64,000 nt of DNA from Pegethrix bostrychoides GSE-TBD4-15B (GCA_019359155.1 JAHHHV010000073.1:25982-89981), one strand, 5' to 3'; counted from the stretch's first letter, positions 18,427 through 27,983 are shown. Notes: generated by a model not told the origin, from the letters alone. Numbers and translations: made by a program.

Positions 18427-19344
18427 ATGCCTGTGAGTACGCTGGTTTGGGTTTTTGCGCTTGTGTTGACCGCAGTTGGCGCAACGGTTGGTTCAGTCAG
18501 GCGGATTGATCAGGGCAATGAGGCGCTCGTTCAGCGGCTAGGGCGCTATCATCGCAAGCTGTCAGCTGGCCTTAACTTTGGGATTTTTCCGGTAATTGAC
18601 GAGGTGGTGATCGAGGCCAACACGCGCGAGCGCACCCTGGATATTGAGCCGAGCGAGGTGATTACCAGAGATAGCGTCACGGTGAAAATTGATGCGGTGA
18701 TTTTCTGGCGGATTATCGACCTGTACTCGGCCTACTACGAAATTGACGATGTCAGCGAAGCTCTGAAAAATCTGGTGATTACGACGCTACGCTCCAAAAT
18801 TGGCGAGATGGCGCTGCAAGATACCTATGCGTCCCGCGAGAAGATCAACAAGGCGCTGTTGGAAAGTTTGGATGAGGCCACAGAACCCTGGGGGGTCAAA
18901 GTCACCCGTGTCGAGATTCAGGATATCAAAATTCCCGACGAGCTGAGGAAGTCGCTGGAGAGTGAACGCGCTTCCCAGAGTCTGAAGCGAGCTGCCATTG
19001 AGGAGGCAGAGGGCAAGCGCGAAGCTGCCATTGCCGAGGCCGAAGGTGAGCGACAGGCGGCGATTAAGCAGGCTGAGGCCGTCGCTGAATCGATTCGACG
19101 GATTGCAGACGTGATGCCAACTGCCACTAACCCGCAAGATATTCTGCGCTATCTGGTCATGCAGCGCTATGTCGATGCCAACATGCAGCTTGGCAAAAGC
19201 GATAACTCTAAGGTAGTCTTCATGAACCCGCGTGACATCACCGAAAACATTGACTCCCTGCTGCGCGATCGGCTGTCGCAATACCCGCCGATTGCCCCCT
19301 CAAAGCCGGACGGCGAATCCGCAGGTGGCTCTAAGCCTGCTTGA
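18427..19344 (+). CDS. SPFH/Band 7 (stomatin-like, QmcA-type) membrane protein
   Basis: A 305-aa protein with one N-terminal transmembrane segment (TLVWVFALVLTAVGATVG, about 4-22), then the Band 7 domain (RRIDQGNEALVQRLGRYHRK ... RTLDIEPSEVITRDSVTVKI, about 25-190) and a coiled-coil region rich in Glu/Ala (ASQSLKRAAIEEAEGKREAA, about 180-225). The tail ends in Pro/Ser. Stomatin-like proteins oligomerise at membranes and scaffold proteases and NfeD partners. The ATG at 18427 follows AGGAG (18416-18420). Pairing with the upstream nfeD-like gene is the conserved arrangement in bacteria. In-frame EAEGKREAAIAEAEGERQAA shows an 11-residue internal repeat, normal for this family. Confidence 0.93.
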   Translation: MPVSTLVWVFALVLTAVGATVGSVRRIDQGNEALVQRLGRYHRKLSAGLNFGIFPVIDEVVIEANTRERTLDIEPSEVITRDSVTVKIDAVIFWRIIDLYSAYYEIDDVSEALKNLVITTLRSKIGEMALQDTYASREKINKALLESLDEATEPWGVKVTRVEIQDIKIPDELRKSLESERASQSLKRAAIEEAEGKREAAIAEAEGERQAAIKQAEAVAESIRRIADVMPTATNPQDILRYLVMQRYVDANMQLGKSDNSKVVFMNPRDITENIDSLLRDRLSQYPPIAPSKPDGESAGGSKPA

Positions 19345-19399
19345 GCTTTTTAAAGAAGATTGAAATAATGATTTTGGCAGTTTGGCAGTTCAGAACCTG

Positions 19400-19441
19400 A
19401 ATGACAGTGACCAAATGACAGTAACTAAATGACGGCACTCG
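19400..19441. repeat. Tandem repeat, 14 bp x 3
   Basis: Three adjacent imperfect copies of AATGACAGTAACTA lie in the 214-bp gap between the stomatin gene and the CheY-like gene (19400-19413, 19414-19427, 19428-19441). No gene is seen in the gap. The repeat may be a slippage product or a binding-site array for a regulator of the downstream gene. Confidence 0.8.
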
Positions 19442-19558
19442 AACGGCAGCAACTGGTTGTATGGTGGGATGGCTAGGTGGGCATACTTGCTGATGGGCAA
19501 GCATTCTCTGCAAGCTTGATTTTAATCCACCGTTGAGCCAAACCTACAGAAGAGCACT

Positions 19559-19924
19559 ATGAGTACAGTTTTGGTGGTCGATGACAGTCAAGCCGTGCGC
19601 CAGTTGCTCTGTGAACTGCTACAAAAAGGCGGACTGACGGTAATTGAGGCCAGCAACGGGATCGATGCTAAAGCAAAAATCCAGGCCAAAACTCCGGATT
19701 TAGTGATCACCGACTTGATCATGCCGGAAATGAATGGCTATGAGCTATGCCGCTGGATCAAGAGCGATCCGGCGGCGCAAAAAGTGCCTGTGCTGATCTG
19801 CTCCACCAAAGATCAAGAGTTTGATCGCTACTGGGGAATGAAGCAGGGAGCCGATGCCTATATTGCCAAGCCGTTTCAGGCTGGAGAAATGATCAAGACG
19901 GTGAAGCAGCTTCTACGCCGTTAG
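19559..19924 (+). CDS. CheY-like single-domain response regulator (PilH-type)
   Basis: A 121-aa stand-alone receiver domain. The acidic pocket is in 'VLVVDDSQAVRQLL' (Asp9/Asp10), the phosphoacceptor Asp is in 'LVITDLIMPEMNGYELC' (about 53), the switch Thr/Ser is in 'VLICSTKDQEFDRYWG' (about 84), and the conserved Lys is in 'AYIAKPFQAGEM' (about 105). The 'DRYWGMKQGADAYIAKPF' segment is the form seen in PilH/PixH-type regulators of cyanobacterial chemotaxis/twitching clusters. No che-like kinase is nearby, so the gene is an orphan here and its partner is unknown. It converges on metK with a 24-bp gap. Confidence 0.88.
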   Translation: MSTVLVVDDSQAVRQLLCELLQKGGLTVIEASNGIDAKAKIQAKTPDLVITDLIMPEMNGYELCRWIKSDPAAQKVPVLICSTKDQEFDRYWGMKQGADAYIAKPFQAGEMIKTVKQLLRR

Positions 19925-19948
19925 CCAGTGCCGTTCGTGAGCGGCGGG

Positions 19949-21205
19949 CTAGACTGCGGAGAGCAGATTGCTCGCGGCCTGTCGGAGCAGTTCGGCTTTA
20001 TCAGTCTGCTCCCAGGGGAGGTCAAGGTCTTGACGACCCAGATGTCCGTAGGCTGCGACGGCCTGATAGAAGCGTCCGCCGCGTTCACTGGGGAGCTGCT
20101 GCAAGCCAAAAGTTTGAATAATCCCAGCCGGACGCAGCTCAAAATGCTGCTTGGTTAGCTCTAGGAGCCGATCGTCGTCAATTTTGCCCGTGCCGAAGGT
20201 GTCCACCAAGATACTCACCGGACGCGCCACGCCAATCGCATAGCTGAGCTGCACTTCGCATTTGTCCGCCAAGCCTGCCGCGACGATATTTTTGGCGACG
20301 TGACGAGCCGCATAGGCAGCGCTGCGATCCACCTTTGTGGGATCTTTGCCGGAGAAAGCGCCGCCGCCATGCCGCGAGTAGCCGCCGTAGGTATCCACAA
20401 TAATTTTGCGTCCGGTCAGCCCCGAATCACCCTGCGGGCCACCCACCACAAATTTGCCGGTGGGGTTGACCAAAAAGCGAGTCTGGTCGCTGGGCTTGAT
20501 CTCAATGTCGGTGAAAATCGGCTCAACCACAAACTTCCAGAGGTCGTCTTTGATGCGAGCCTGTACGGCAGCTGGATCGGTGATCTCGTCAATCGTCGCC
20601 GTATGCTGCGTCGAGACCAGAATTGTGTCAATGCCCACCGGGCGACCGTCTTCATAGGCAACCGTCACCTGGGTTTTACCATCGGGGCGCAGATAGTCTA
20701 ACTGCCCAGACTTACGGACTGCCGCCAGCTGACGCGAAATCCGGTGCGCTAGCGAAATCGGCAGCGGCATTAGCTCAGGGGTTTCATTGCAGGCAAAGCC
20801 AAACATCAAGCCTTGGTCGCCAGCACCAATTGCATCTAGCTCTTCATCGCTGGCCTTCTCGCGGGTTTCCTGCGCCCGATTCACGCCCTGAGCGATGTCT
20901 GGCGACTGCTCGTCCAGCGCGACTAAAACCGCACAGCTGCTGGCCGAAAAGCCGTTATCTGCGTCAGTATAGCCAATCTCTGCGATCTTTTTGCGCGCCA
21001 GATCAACGTAGTTTACCTGAGCTTTGGAGGTGATTTCTCCAGTAATTAACACGAGACCAGTGTTGACAACAACTTCTGCTGCGACCCGGCTAGCTGGGTC
21101 TTGAGCTAACAGGGCATCCAGAATTGTGTCTGAAATTTGGTCGCAGATTTTGTCTGGATGGCCTTCGGTCACGGATTCTGACGTGAAGAGGTAATGGCGA
21201 GTCAA
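19949..21205 (-). CDS. metK: S-adenosylmethionine synthetase
   Basis: Makes SAM from methionine and ATP. The 418-aa product has the family signatures '[20 protein letters not shown]' at the N terminus, '[16 protein letters not shown]' (about 115-130), the P-loop-like '[16 protein letters not shown]' (about 277) and '[15 protein letters not shown]'. I place the start at the TTG at 21205 because GAGAGG lies 9 bp upstream on the minus strand and the protein then begins exactly where homologues do. A further TTG at 21235 would add ten unmatched residues. No SAM riboswitch is evident upstream. The flanking 170 bp to the next gene are A/T-rich and contain no ORF. Confidence 0.95.
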   Translation of the reverse strand: MTRHYLFTSESVTEGHPDKICDQISDTILDALLAQDPASRVAAEVVVNTGLVLITGEITSKAQVNYVDLARKKIAEIGYTDADNGFSASSCAVLVALDEQSPDIAQGVNRAQETREKASDEELDAIGAGDQGLMFGFACNETPELMPLPISLAHRISRQLAAVRKSGQLDYLRPDGKTQVTVAYEDGRPVGIDTILVSTQHTATIDEITDPAAVQARIKDDLWKFVVEPIFTDIEIKPSDQTRFLVNPTGKFVVGGPQGDSGLTGRKIIVDTYGGYSRHGGGAFSGKDPTKVDRSAAYAARHVAKNIVAAGLADKCEVQLSYAIGVARPVSILVDTFGTGKIDDDRLLELTKQHFELRPAGIIQTFGLQQLPSERGGRFYQAVAAYGHLGRQDLDLPWEQTDKAELLRQAASNLLSAV

Positions 21206-21375
21206 GCAGGTATCCTCTCTAGTATGAATAAACAACGATGAGGCAACATCTGAGCCGAGTCAAAATAGCTCACTAGTCTTGGAGAATATCACAACCGTTA
21301 TTTCTTTATGTAAATTTGCCGAATCTATGGTCTCGGAGACTGTGAATTTTTAATAGATTTACAAGATTTTTAATT

Positions 21376-22116
21376 TTACAGAATTTTAACGTGACTAAAT
21401 TCGGCCACGGTCACGTCCGCAGCGCTCAAGTTTGGTGGGATTGTCCAACCTCCCGTAAACCCAATGCTGCCGGCTAGTTTAGCCTGCCTTGCCACCTCTA
21501 GGTCACTCAAGGAGTCGCCAATAATCAGCGTCTGCGCGGGCTGCACGTCCAGTTTCTCAAATAGCTGGTGCAGCAGATTCGGACTGGCTTTGGTTGGGTG
21601 CTCGGCATCAACACCACAGGCCACCTGGAAGTATGGCTCTAGCGCATAGCGGCTCAGAAAATCTTGGACGTTCAGCGAGCTGTCTGAGGATAGAACAGCC
21701 AGCTTGACTTGAGCTGCGACGAGCCGCTGAATCAACTCTAGAACACCAGGATTCAGCGGCGTGTGGTCGGCCTTTCGGCCAATTGCCTGATCGGCTTCGG
21801 CAAAAGCAGAGCGCACGAGATCTCGCGCTTCCATCCAGCCTCGGCCTGTTTCCGCCACATAGGCAGCCGCCGCAATTTCGTCCTCTAGGCGGGTGGCGAC
21901 GGCAATCAACCCGGCTGGGTTAATCCAGCTATCCTCCACGCCAAAGGCTAAAAGCAACGGCGCTTCTACGCCTGGAACCTGAGCGTCTACAAGCCGCGCC
22001 CGTCGCTGAGCCAGGTAGCGTAGCAATGACTCAGAATGGGCTAATGTGCCGTCTTTGTCAAAGATAACGGCCTCAATACCCTCAAAGACTCTTTCGTGAC
22101 AGTGAATGGTAGCCAA
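21376..22116 (-). CDS. HAD-superfamily hydrolase (phosphoglycolate phosphatase-like)
   Basis: A 246-aa hydrolase of HAD subclass IA. Motif I is 'AVIFDKDGTLAHS' (about 16-28; a Lys between the two Asp, where most relatives have Asp-x-Asp with another residue), motif II is 'KLAVLSSDSSLNVQDFL' (about 138), the motif III Lys is in 'HPTKASPNLLHQLF' (about 174), and motif IV is 'TLIIGDSLSDLEVARQAK' (about 195). The cap domain is helical. Phosphoglycolate phosphatase is one possible activity in a photosynthetic host, but the family is too broad for a firm substrate. The gene is transcribed toward metK, with a likely promoter just upstream near 22120-22140. Confidence 0.85.
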   Translation of the reverse strand: MATIHCHERVFEGIEAVIFDKDGTLAHSESLLRYLAQRRARLVDAQVPGVEAPLLLAFGVEDSWINPAGLIAVATRLEDEIAAAAYVAETGRGWMEARDLVRSAFAEADQAIGRKADHTPLNPGVLELIQRLVAAQVKLAVLSSDSSLNVQDFLSRYALEPYFQVACGVDAEHPTKASPNLLHQLFEKLDVQPAQTLIIGDSLSDLEVARQAKLAGSIGFTGGWTIPPNLSAADVTVAEFSHVKIL

Positions 22117-22166
22117 AACAGCTCCTGACCTAAACGCTTTGACAGTTAAGCCGTAAATAACAAAAT

Positions 22167-22188
22167 CGAGGAGGCAAAAACCTCCTCG
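22167..22188 (-). terminator. Rho-independent terminator after rps1
   Basis: A perfect 8-bp stem CGAGGAGG/CCTCCTCG with a 6-base loop. On the minus strand it is followed by ATTTTGTTATTT, a U-rich tail. It lies 38 bp beyond the rps1 stop and is therefore the likely end of that transcript. Confidence 0.85.
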
Positions 22189-22226
22189 TAGATTTTACGG
22201 ATGACGTTCTAGCACCACTGCCGTCT

Positions 22227-23189
22227 CTACTCGGCAGCAGAGGGCAGCTCTTCGTCCAAAAGGATCTCCAGCTCCGGTTCTGGCTCAATCGACTGAGCGG
22301 GTTGCAGCATCCGCTCGCGGTACTTAGCCGCCATCTCTTCGGCCTTGTCGTAAACCACCTGCGGATTCTTGACCATATCGCCAGGTTCTGGCTCTAGCTG
22401 CTTGGTTGAGAGCGAAATCCGGCCTCTCTCAGCATCTAGATCGATGATCATCACCTTCACCTCGTCGTTCACGTTGAAGACGCTGTGAGGCGTGTCAATG
22501 TGATCATGCGAGATTTCGGAAATATGTAGCAGGCCGCTGACACCACCAATATCGATGAATGCGCCGTAGGGCTTGAGGCCGCGCACCGTGCCAATCACGA
22601 CTTCGCCGACTTCCAGGCGGTTCATTTTGCGTTCCACCAATGCGCGACGGTGGCTGAGCACCAATCGGTTGCGGTCTTCGTCAACTTCCAGAAACTTCAA
22701 CGGCAGCTCTTCGCCCACCAAATCTTCCTTGGGCTTGCGGGTGCTGATGTGGGAACCAGGAATAAAGCCGCGCAGACCTTCAATTCGCACTAACGCCCCG
22801 CCGCGGTTGGTAGCGAAGACCGCAGAGCGGACAGTAGCATCTTCGGCCTGGAGCTGACGAACGCGCTCCCAGGCTCGCATATACTCAATCCGGCGAATCG
22901 AAAGCGTTAGCTGACCATCTTCGTTTTCGTCAGTCAGGATGAAGAACTCGCGCGTCTCGTTCGATTGCAGCACTTCTTCCGGATTATCGATGCGGTTGAT
23001 CGACATTTCCTGGATCGGGATGTAGGCAGCGGTCTTCGCACCAATGTCAATCAGTGCACCTCTCGGCTCAAGGCTGAATACCGTTCCGGCCACGACCTGT
23101 CCGGGGCTGTAGTGGTAGTCATATTTGTCGAGAAGCGCGGCAAAATCTTCGTGGGTAAAGCCGATATCTATTACTTGCTGATTGACCAT
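22227..23189 (-). CDS. rpsA: 30S ribosomal protein S1 (cyanobacterial short form)
   Basis: The mRNA-binding S1 protein of the small ribosomal subunit. The 320-aa product carries three S1 (OB-fold) domains at about 30-100, 117-180 and 195-263 (GTVFSLEPRGALIDIGAKTA; AVFATNRGGALVRIEGLRGF; VIGTVRGLKPYGAFIDIGGV). A Glu-rich tail ends in 'LEILLDEELPSAAE'. Three domains instead of six is usual for cyanobacteria and plastids. The N-terminal 'DIGFTHEDFAALLDKYDYHY' is the typical cyanobacterial Rps1A start. The gene is downstream of nrdR in the same direction with a 323-bp gap, a neighbourhood with psbB/psbT that I know from other cyanobacteria. A terminator follows. Confidence 0.95.
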   Translation of the reverse strand: MVNQQVIDIGFTHEDFAALLDKYDYHYSPGQVVAGTVFSLEPRGALIDIGAKTAAYIPIQEMSINRIDNPEEVLQSNETREFFILTDENEDGQLTLSIRRIEYMRAWERVRQLQAEDATVRSAVFATNRGGALVRIEGLRGFIPGSHISTRKPKEDLVGEELPLKFLEVDEDRNRLVLSHRRALVERKMNRLEVGEVVIGTVRGLKPYGAFIDIGGVSGLLHISEISHDHIDTPHSVFNVNDEVKVMIIDLDAERGRISLSTKQLEPEPGDMVKNPQVVYDKAEEMAAKYRERMLQPAQSIEPEPELEILLDEELPSAAE

Positions 23190-23512
23190 GCGATGAGTTT
23201 CCTGGTGATTATCTCCGTCGTTAAATATGATGGCCTAGTCAAAAAGCAGCTGTTTTCGGTCATTGAGTTTTCGGTCATTCACCTGTGGCTATCGACGCAC
23301 GGCTGGGTTGGCCTGCGGTTCGATTGGCCTAGGGTTTGATGAACCTTCAGTTTAATGACTACAGCAGCTCTATCAAATTTTCACTGCAAGAATTTAATCT
23401 CAGCAGTCTTAGACCCGTAGAAGAACAATCATAGCTTAGTTTTGTTGCCAGCCGCACCTACAGCCCGCAGATCTTGGCAGATTGCCACTAGCGGTAGCGC
23501 TCGTTTCAGCAT
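23190..23512. promoter_or_regulatory. Leader/promoter region of rps1, with 15-bp tandem repeat
   Basis: 323 bp between nrdR and rps1 (both minus). No gene is supported. GTTTTCGGTCATT(G/C)A is tandemly duplicated at 23252-23266 and 23267-23281, within 65-95 bp of the rps1 start and hence in its probable 5' UTR. Ribosomal protein S1 genes are often autoregulated through the leader; whether this repeat takes part is unknown. Confidence 0.4.
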
Positions 23513-24100
23513 TCAAGAATGGCTCATTGAGGCTGCTTCTACACCTGCTCTTTCTTCTGGGACGTGATGAGTCTCTGGCTCGCTGGTTACTGGCTCGCTA
23601 GTTTCTGGCTCAGCAGCGTGAGCAACCGCAGCCGCCGGAGCAGACTCAACCGTATTTTGCAAATGATTCAGAGTCTCGACAAAATCGCGGATGCCCTTGA
23701 ACTGGCGATGAATTGACGCAAAGCGGACATAGGCAACTTCGTTGAGCGACTGGAGATGCTGGAGCACTAGCTCCCCAATCTCGCTGCTGGAAACTTCGCG
23801 AGCCGAACGCTGCTGTAATTCAGCCTCGATTTCGTCCACAATGCTCTCTAATTTCGCAGGTGCAACTCCGGTTTTCTCGCAGGCCGCTACAATGCCTTGT
23901 AGAAGCTTAGAGCGATCAAAAGACTCGCGCTCACCGCTTTTTTTCAGGACGACAACAGGTACAAACTCGATCCGCTCATAGGTGGTGAACCGTCGGCTAC
24001 ATCGCAGGCACTCTCTGCGTCGTCTTACGCTATGTCCGGATTCCGCTGAGCGCGACTCTAAGACCCGATTGTCCGGAAACTGACAAAATGGGCATCGCAT
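23513..24100 (-). CDS. nrdR: Transcriptional repressor NrdR
   Basis: NrdR is a Zn-ribbon/ATP-cone repressor that senses ATP/dATP and shuts off ribonucleotide reductase genes. The zinc ribbon is [17 protein letters not shown] ... [17 protein letters not shown] (four Cys, residues 3-34), followed by the ATP-cone ([20 protein letters not shown], about 48-140) and the conserved '[19 protein letters not shown]' (about 120). At 195 aa it is longer than the usual 150-170: residues about 155-195 are a Glu/Thr/Ser/Pro tail. That tail includes a 15-bp DNA repeat in three copies (23571-23615) encoding TSEP(E/V)-type units. It lies downstream of psbB-psbT on the same strand, an arrangement common in cyanobacteria. 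Confidence 0.95.
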   Translation of the reverse strand: MRCPFCQFPDNRVLESRSAESGHSVRRRRECLRCSRRFTTYERIEFVPVVVLKKSGERESFDRSKLLQGIVAACEKTGVAPAKLESIVDEIEAELQQRSAREVSSSEIGELVLQHLQSLNEVAYVRFASIHRQFKGIRDFVETLNHLQNTVESAPAAAVAHAAEPETSEPVTSEPETHHVPEERAGVEAASMSHS

Positions 24101-24228
24101 AGCAAATGTCCTCCGGAAATTAATCTAAGCAAGGGATTGAAAAGCTGTGAACTGAAGCTCCAAGGTGAGGTCTCAAACAAGACCTAGAACCGCACTTCAT
24201 AGCCATCATACTGCAATTGAACATGCAA

Positions 24229-24293
24229 AAGCCTGAGCAGTGGGATCAATTTTATCTGATTAAAAAATTAATCAGAATCGACTGCTCAGGCTT
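24229..24293 (-). terminator. Long two-tier hairpin between psbT and nrdR
   Basis: A perfect 13-bp inverted repeat (AAGCCTGAGCAGT at 24229-24241 and its complement at 24281-24293) encloses a second 7-bp stem (CTGATTA/TAATCAG, 24256-24275). On the minus strand it follows the psbT stop by 85 bp. The outer stem is followed by TTTTGCATGTT, so it can act as a terminator or as a 3'-end stabiliser/attenuator separating the photosystem mRNA from nrdR. Confidence 0.7.
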
Positions 24294-24377
24294 CAATCTA
24301 TTCACAAGCTTAGCAGACTTGCTGACAGATTTGAGCGGAAATTAGTCTTTGGCGAGTCTTGGGCAAGTCTCTGGCGA

Positions 24378-24476
24378 TCAGTCCTTGGTGATTTTAGGAG
24401 GTTCGCGGAAGGCGATTGCAAAGAACAGTACGCCAATTCCCAGGGTCAAAACCAAAATATATGCGACGGCTTCCAT
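24378..24476 (-). CDS. psbT: Photosystem II protein T
   Basis: A 32-residue single-span thylakoid protein at the PSII dimer interface, important for assembly and repair. It begins [20 protein letters not shown] and ends with the conserved '[10 protein letters not shown]'. The start is the CAT complement at 24474-24476 and the stop TGA at 24378-24380. It lies 134 bp downstream of psbB in the same direction, the standard cyanobacterial and plastid order psbB-psbT, and is probably co-transcribed with it. Too short for routine ORF calling. Confidence 0.95.
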   Translation of the reverse strand: MEAVAYILVLTLGIGVLFFAIAFREPPKITKD

Positions 24477-24610
24477 AGTTCAAATATCCTCTGGCAATTC
24501 CAAATTTACGTTTGATGCAAAGCTTGAGTGATACAAGGTTCAAGCAGAGCCGAGATCTTGCGCCTAGACTGACGCCCAGACTGATCCAAGCGCAGATCTC
24601 AGCAGCCTGA

Positions 24611-26143
24611 TTAGCTGGTCACTTTACTGCGAGTCGTCTTATCACCCAGCTTCTGGTAGAAGCCCCACTCCACCTGCTCTTCAGACAGCTCTGGGTCAAT
24701 CCCGGCGAACACATCGCGGAACAGCGTTCTAGAGCCGTGCCAGATATGGCCGAAGAAGAACAAGAGTGCAAAGCAAGCATGTCCGAAGGTGAACCAGCCG
24801 CGCGGACTCGTCCGGAAGACCCCATCCGAGTTGAGCGTTTCGGTGTCAAATTCAAACGCTTCGCCCAGCTGAGCCTTACGCGCGTAGCGCTTGACGACGG
24901 CTGGATCATCAAAGGTCTGGCCGTTCAGCGCCCCGCCGAAGAAGCTAACCTTAACGCCAACCTGCTCGAAGCTGTAGCGCGATTCAGCCCGCCGGAACGG
25001 AATGTCAGCTCGCACCACGCCATCTTTGTCGGTCAGGATCACCGGGAAGGTTTCAAAGAAGTTGGGCATCCGGCGCACGGTAAGTGCGCGGCCTTCCGCA
25101 TCGGTGAATACCGCATGACCCAGCCATTCCTGAGCAATCCCATCCCCCTTCACCATGGGTCCGGTTCTAAACAGGCCGCCTTTAGCCGGGTTGTTGCCAA
25201 TGTAGTCAAAGAAGGCCAGCTTATCTGGAATCTCTGACCAAGCTTCGGCTTCAGTTGCGCCTGCGTTCATGCTGCCATTGACGCGGCGCTGAATTTCCTG
25301 CTGGTAGAAGCCGCTGTCCCACTGATAGCGAGTCGGGCCAAACAGCTCGACGGGCGTAGTGGCGCTGCCGTACCACATGGTGCCAGCGACCACGAAGGCT
25401 GCAAAGAATACCGCCGCAATGCTGCTGGAGAGCACGGTTTCAATGTTCCCCATCCGCAGAGCGCGATAGAGCCGCTCTGGCGGACGCACGGTAAGATGAA
25501 ACAGCCCCGCGATAATCCCGACGATACCTGCTGCAATATGGTGCGCCACAACGCCGCCGGGGTTAAACGGATCAAATCCTTCTGGCCCCCAGGCGGGCGC
25601 GACGGGCTGGATGCTGCCGGTCAGACCATAGGCATCTGATACCCACATGCCAGGGCCAAACAGCCCCGTCAGGTGAAACGCGCCAAAGCCGAAGCAGAGC
25701 AGTCCTGATAGAAACAGGTGAATCCCGAACATTTTGGGTAGATCAAGCGCTGGCTCGCCAGTGCGCGGATCTCTAAATAGCTCTAGATCCCAGTAAACCC
25801 AGTGCCAGCAAGCCGCCAAAAACAGCAGGCCAGATAACACGATGTGAGCTGCCGCAACGCCTTCAAATGACCAAAAGCCGGGGTCGATGCCGGTTTCGCC
25901 CGTGACGCTCCAGCCCGCCCAGGAGCCTGTGACCCCCAGACGTGACATGAAAGGCAGCACGAACATGCCCTGCCGCCACATCGGGTTCAGCACTGCATCG
26001 CTCGGATCAAAAATCGCCAGCTCATACAAGGCCATTGAGCCAGCCCAGCCTGCGACCAGCGCAGTATGCATGAGGTGTACAGCGATCAGTCGACCCGGAT
26101 CGTTGAGAACGACTGTATGGACTCGATACCAGGGTAGTCCCAT
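24611..26143 (-). CDS. psbB: Photosystem II CP47 chlorophyll apoprotein
   Basis: The inner antenna protein of PSII, with six transmembrane helices and a large lumenal loop between helices V and VI, binding chlorophyll a and beta-carotene. The 510-aa length is normal. It begins '[19 protein letters not shown]' and shows conserved chlorophyll-ligating histidines ([93 protein letters not shown]). The stop is TAG at 24611. AGGAGG (complement near 26155) is the ribosome binding site. No truncation. Followed by psbT. The promoter must lie in 26150-26330, shared as a divergent region with the ferredoxin gene. Confidence 0.98.
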   Translation of the reverse strand: MGLPWYRVHTVVLNDPGRLIAVHLMHTALVAGWAGSMALYELAIFDPSDAVLNPMWRQGMFVLPFMSRLGVTGSWAGWSVTGETGIDPGFWSFEGVAAAHIVLSGLLFLAACWHWVYWDLELFRDPRTGEPALDLPKMFGIHLFLSGLLCFGFGAFHLTGLFGPGMWVSDAYGLTGSIQPVAPAWGPEGFDPFNPGGVVAHHIAAGIVGIIAGLFHLTVRPPERLYRALRMGNIETVLSSSIAAVFFAAFVVAGTMWYGSATTPVELFGPTRYQWDSGFYQQEIQRRVNGSMNAGATEAEAWSEIPDKLAFFDYIGNNPAKGGLFRTGPMVKGDGIAQEWLGHAVFTDAEGRALTVRRMPNFFETFPVILTDKDGVVRADIPFRRAESRYSFEQVGVKVSFFGGALNGQTFDDPAVVKRYARKAQLGEAFEFDTETLNSDGVFRTSPRGWFTFGHACFALLFFFGHIWHGSRTLFRDVFAGIDPELSEEQVEWGFYQKLGDKTTRSKVTS

Positions 26144-26413
26144 TTGACTACGCTCCTCCTATATGTTTCAAAGCTTCGTTCAGAGTTTTATTAAGGCGCT
26201 TAATACCAGTAAGACTACCAGATTAAGAGACTCGATGTAGCGGCAGATCGCATCCTGCCTGACGGGTTTTCCAGGTTTGTAGCTGTTCGCTGGCCTAATA
26301 ACTTGCCTAACTTGCCTCAACCCAACTCACCCCTTAGACAGTTTGGCGATAAACCTGTAAAAATGAAAGTGTATAAAGAAGTGTAACCAGACTGAGAGGG
26401 GATTGCAAGCGCT

Positions 26414-26842
26414 ATGCAGACAGGCTCTGAGGATTCAGCAACCGCCACGTCAGGGGCAAATAATGACGCAAACCTACAGCCAGAGCAGGCTGAGATGTCT
26501 AAGAGCGAAACGACTTCGCCATCTGCGTTCAAGTCGGCAGATATTAAGTTTGTTAAAGAAGACCGAATTGTTTTTGCGGCTTCTGGAGCCAATCTCAGAT
26601 TTAAGGCTATGGAGAACGGCATCGATCTCTATACTTTTGGCGGCAAGATGATGAACTGCGGCGGCTATGGCCAGTGCGGCACCTGCGTTGTCGACATTGT
26701 AGAAGGGGCAGAAAATCTCTCGCCGCGCACCGAGGCCGAAGACCGCAAGCTGAAGAAGCGCCCTGCGAGCTGTCGTCTAGCCTGTCAGGTGTTAGTGAAT
26801 GGCTCAGTAAGCGTGGTGACGAAGCCAGCCAAATCTCGCTAG
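26414..26842 (+). CDS. [2Fe-2S] ferredoxin with N-terminal extension, adjacent to psbM
   Basis: A 142-aa electron carrier. The beta-grasp [2Fe-2S] domain occupies about residues 43-140. Cluster ligands are in '[16 protein letters not shown]', a C-x5-C-x2-C spacing rather than the C-x4-C-x2-C of photosynthetic PetF, with the fourth Cys in '[13 protein letters not shown]'. The first 40 residues are Ser/Thr/Gln/Asn-rich and look disordered; an internal Met at 26495 could be the true start. The arrangement divergent to psbB and immediately upstream of psbM is one I know from other cyanobacteria. Its redox partner is unknown, and it is unlikely to be the main PSI acceptor. Confidence 0.88.
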   Translation: MQTGSEDSATATSGANNDANLQPEQAEMSKSETTSPSAFKSADIKFVKEDRIVFAASGANLRFKAMENGIDLYTFGGKMMNCGGYGQCGTCVVDIVEGAENLSPRTEAEDRKLKKRPASCRLACQVLVNGSVSVVTKPAKSR

Positions 26843-26923
26843 GTTCAGACCAGAGGCGGTGTATGCTAAAGCTAGGCTTTAGTTTTGATTGACCATTTTA
26901 GACGCTGTTGGAGAGGCATCACT

Positions 26924-27031
26924 ATGCAAGTTAATGAGCTGGGTTTCGTGGCCACGATTCTGTTTGTGCTGGTTCCGACCGTGTTCTTGCTAATTCTCTA
27001 TATTCAGACGGCCAGCCGCGAAGCAAAATAG
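26924..27031 (+). CDS. psbM: Photosystem II protein M
   Basis: A 35-residue single-span PSII subunit at the dimer interface. It begins [20 protein letters not shown] and ends in '[12 protein letters not shown]'. GAGAGG at 26911-26916 serves as ribosome binding site and the stop TAG is at 27029-27031. It lies 81 bp after the ferredoxin gene and is followed by a terminator. Missed by ORF callers because of size. Confidence 0.95.
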   Translation: MQVNELGFVATILFVLVPTVFLLILYIQTASREAK

Positions 27032-27100
27032 ACTAGACCTGCCTGAAGAGGCGGAGTTTTGCACAGGTTTGAGAGATTGTCAGGCTGAGAGATTGCATTC

Positions 27101-27136
27101 AAGGCGTTAGATCAACCGCGATCCAACGCCTTTTTT
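27101..27136 (+). terminator. Rho-independent terminator after psbM
   Basis: An 8-bp stem AAGGCGTT (27101-27108) pairs with AACGCCTT (27125-27132), with GATC...GATC pairing inside, followed by a run of Ts (27131-27136) on the plus strand. It ends the ferredoxin-psbM transcript just before the convergent universal stress protein gene. Confidence 0.85.
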
Positions 27137-27143
27137 GGCTGAG

Positions 27144-27983
27144 CTAGCGCACCAGCAGCACCGGGCAGTTGGCGTAGACGCGCACGTAGTCGGAAAGCGA
27201 TTGCCCTAGCAGCCGATCTAGATCGGGTAAGCCTTTGGCGATTGACGGGCGGCGGTCGGGCGAGCCAATCACCAGCAGATCGACATTGAGCGCTTCAGCG
27301 ACCTGGCAGATCCGCTCACCGGGCTTGCCTTCGGGGGCAATGCATTTATAGTTGATGCCGAGCTTTTTGGCCTCGCTTATCGCCGGAATCAACACTGGAT
27401 CTGCTTCAGGGTTGGCGGTGATTTCACCGGGCTTGAGCTTCAGGTCAGGGTTGGTATGCACCAGCACGAGCTGACCGTTTTTGACATCGCGGATTAGCGA
27501 GATAGCTAGCTTCAGGCTTTGTTTGGCCGACTCTGACTTATCGAGCGCCACCATGATCCGGTTAATTTTCTTAACGTAGGTATCGTCATTGACCAGCAGC
27601 ATCGGACGAGAGGAAAGCTGGAAGACGTACTGACTCACCGAGTTTTCTAGGATGGCCTGGATTCGCTTTAACCCACGCGATCCCATGATGATCAGATCTG
27701 TATCGACCTCTTCAGCTACCCGGCAGACCACATCTTTGGGATCGCCCTGCTGCAAGATTGGACTGATTCGGTGTGGCTCCAAGTTGAGATCTTGGACAGC
27801 CTGAGCCAGCATTTTGCCGCCCGCTTCTAGCTTTTCGGTCATGCCCTCGGCGGTAACTTGGGGCGGCACAACATGCAAAATCGTGACGTTGGCGCGCTGA
27901 AACAGCGGAATATCCATCAGCATTTTCAGCATGTCGCGGGTCTGGCCAGTGCCGGAGAGCGCTAACAAAACTTTTTCAATCAT
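27144..27983 (-). CDS. Universal stress protein, two UspA domains in tandem
   Basis: A 279-aa protein with two Usp domains (about 1-140 and 143-279). The first has 'MIEKVLLALSGTGQTRDML' and the ATP-type motif 'DLIIMGSRGLKRIQAILENS'; the second has 'INRIMVALDKSESAKQSLKL' and 'VDLLVIGSPDRRPSIAKGLP', followed by a C-terminal 'YVRVYANCPVLLVR'. The second G-x2-G-x9-G loop is altered (GSPDRR), so nucleotide binding may be confined to the first domain. The reading frame extends to 28061, but I place the start at 27983, where TAGGAG sits 6-10 bp upstream on the minus strand and the Usp fold begins. Cytoplasmic stress-tolerance role known for the family only. Confidence 0.9.
   Translation of the reverse strand: MIEKVLLALSGTGQTRDMLKMLMDIPLFQRANVTILHVVPPQVTAEGMTEKLEAGGKMLAQAVQDLNLEPHRISPILQQGDPKDVVCRVAEEVDTDLIIMGSRGLKRIQAILENSVSQYVFQLSSRPMLLVNDDTYVKKINRIMVALDKSESAKQSLKLAISLIRDVKNGQLVLVHTNPDLKLKPGEITANPEADPVLIPAISEAKKLGINYKCIAPEGKPGERICQVAEALNVDLLVIGSPDRRPSIAKGLPDLDRLLGQSLSDYVRVYANCPVLLVR

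Noticed and set aside
21206..21375. SAM riboswitch upstream of metK
   Set aside because: No SAM-I or SAM-II core, no terminator-antiterminator pair, and cyanobacterial metK genes rarely have one.
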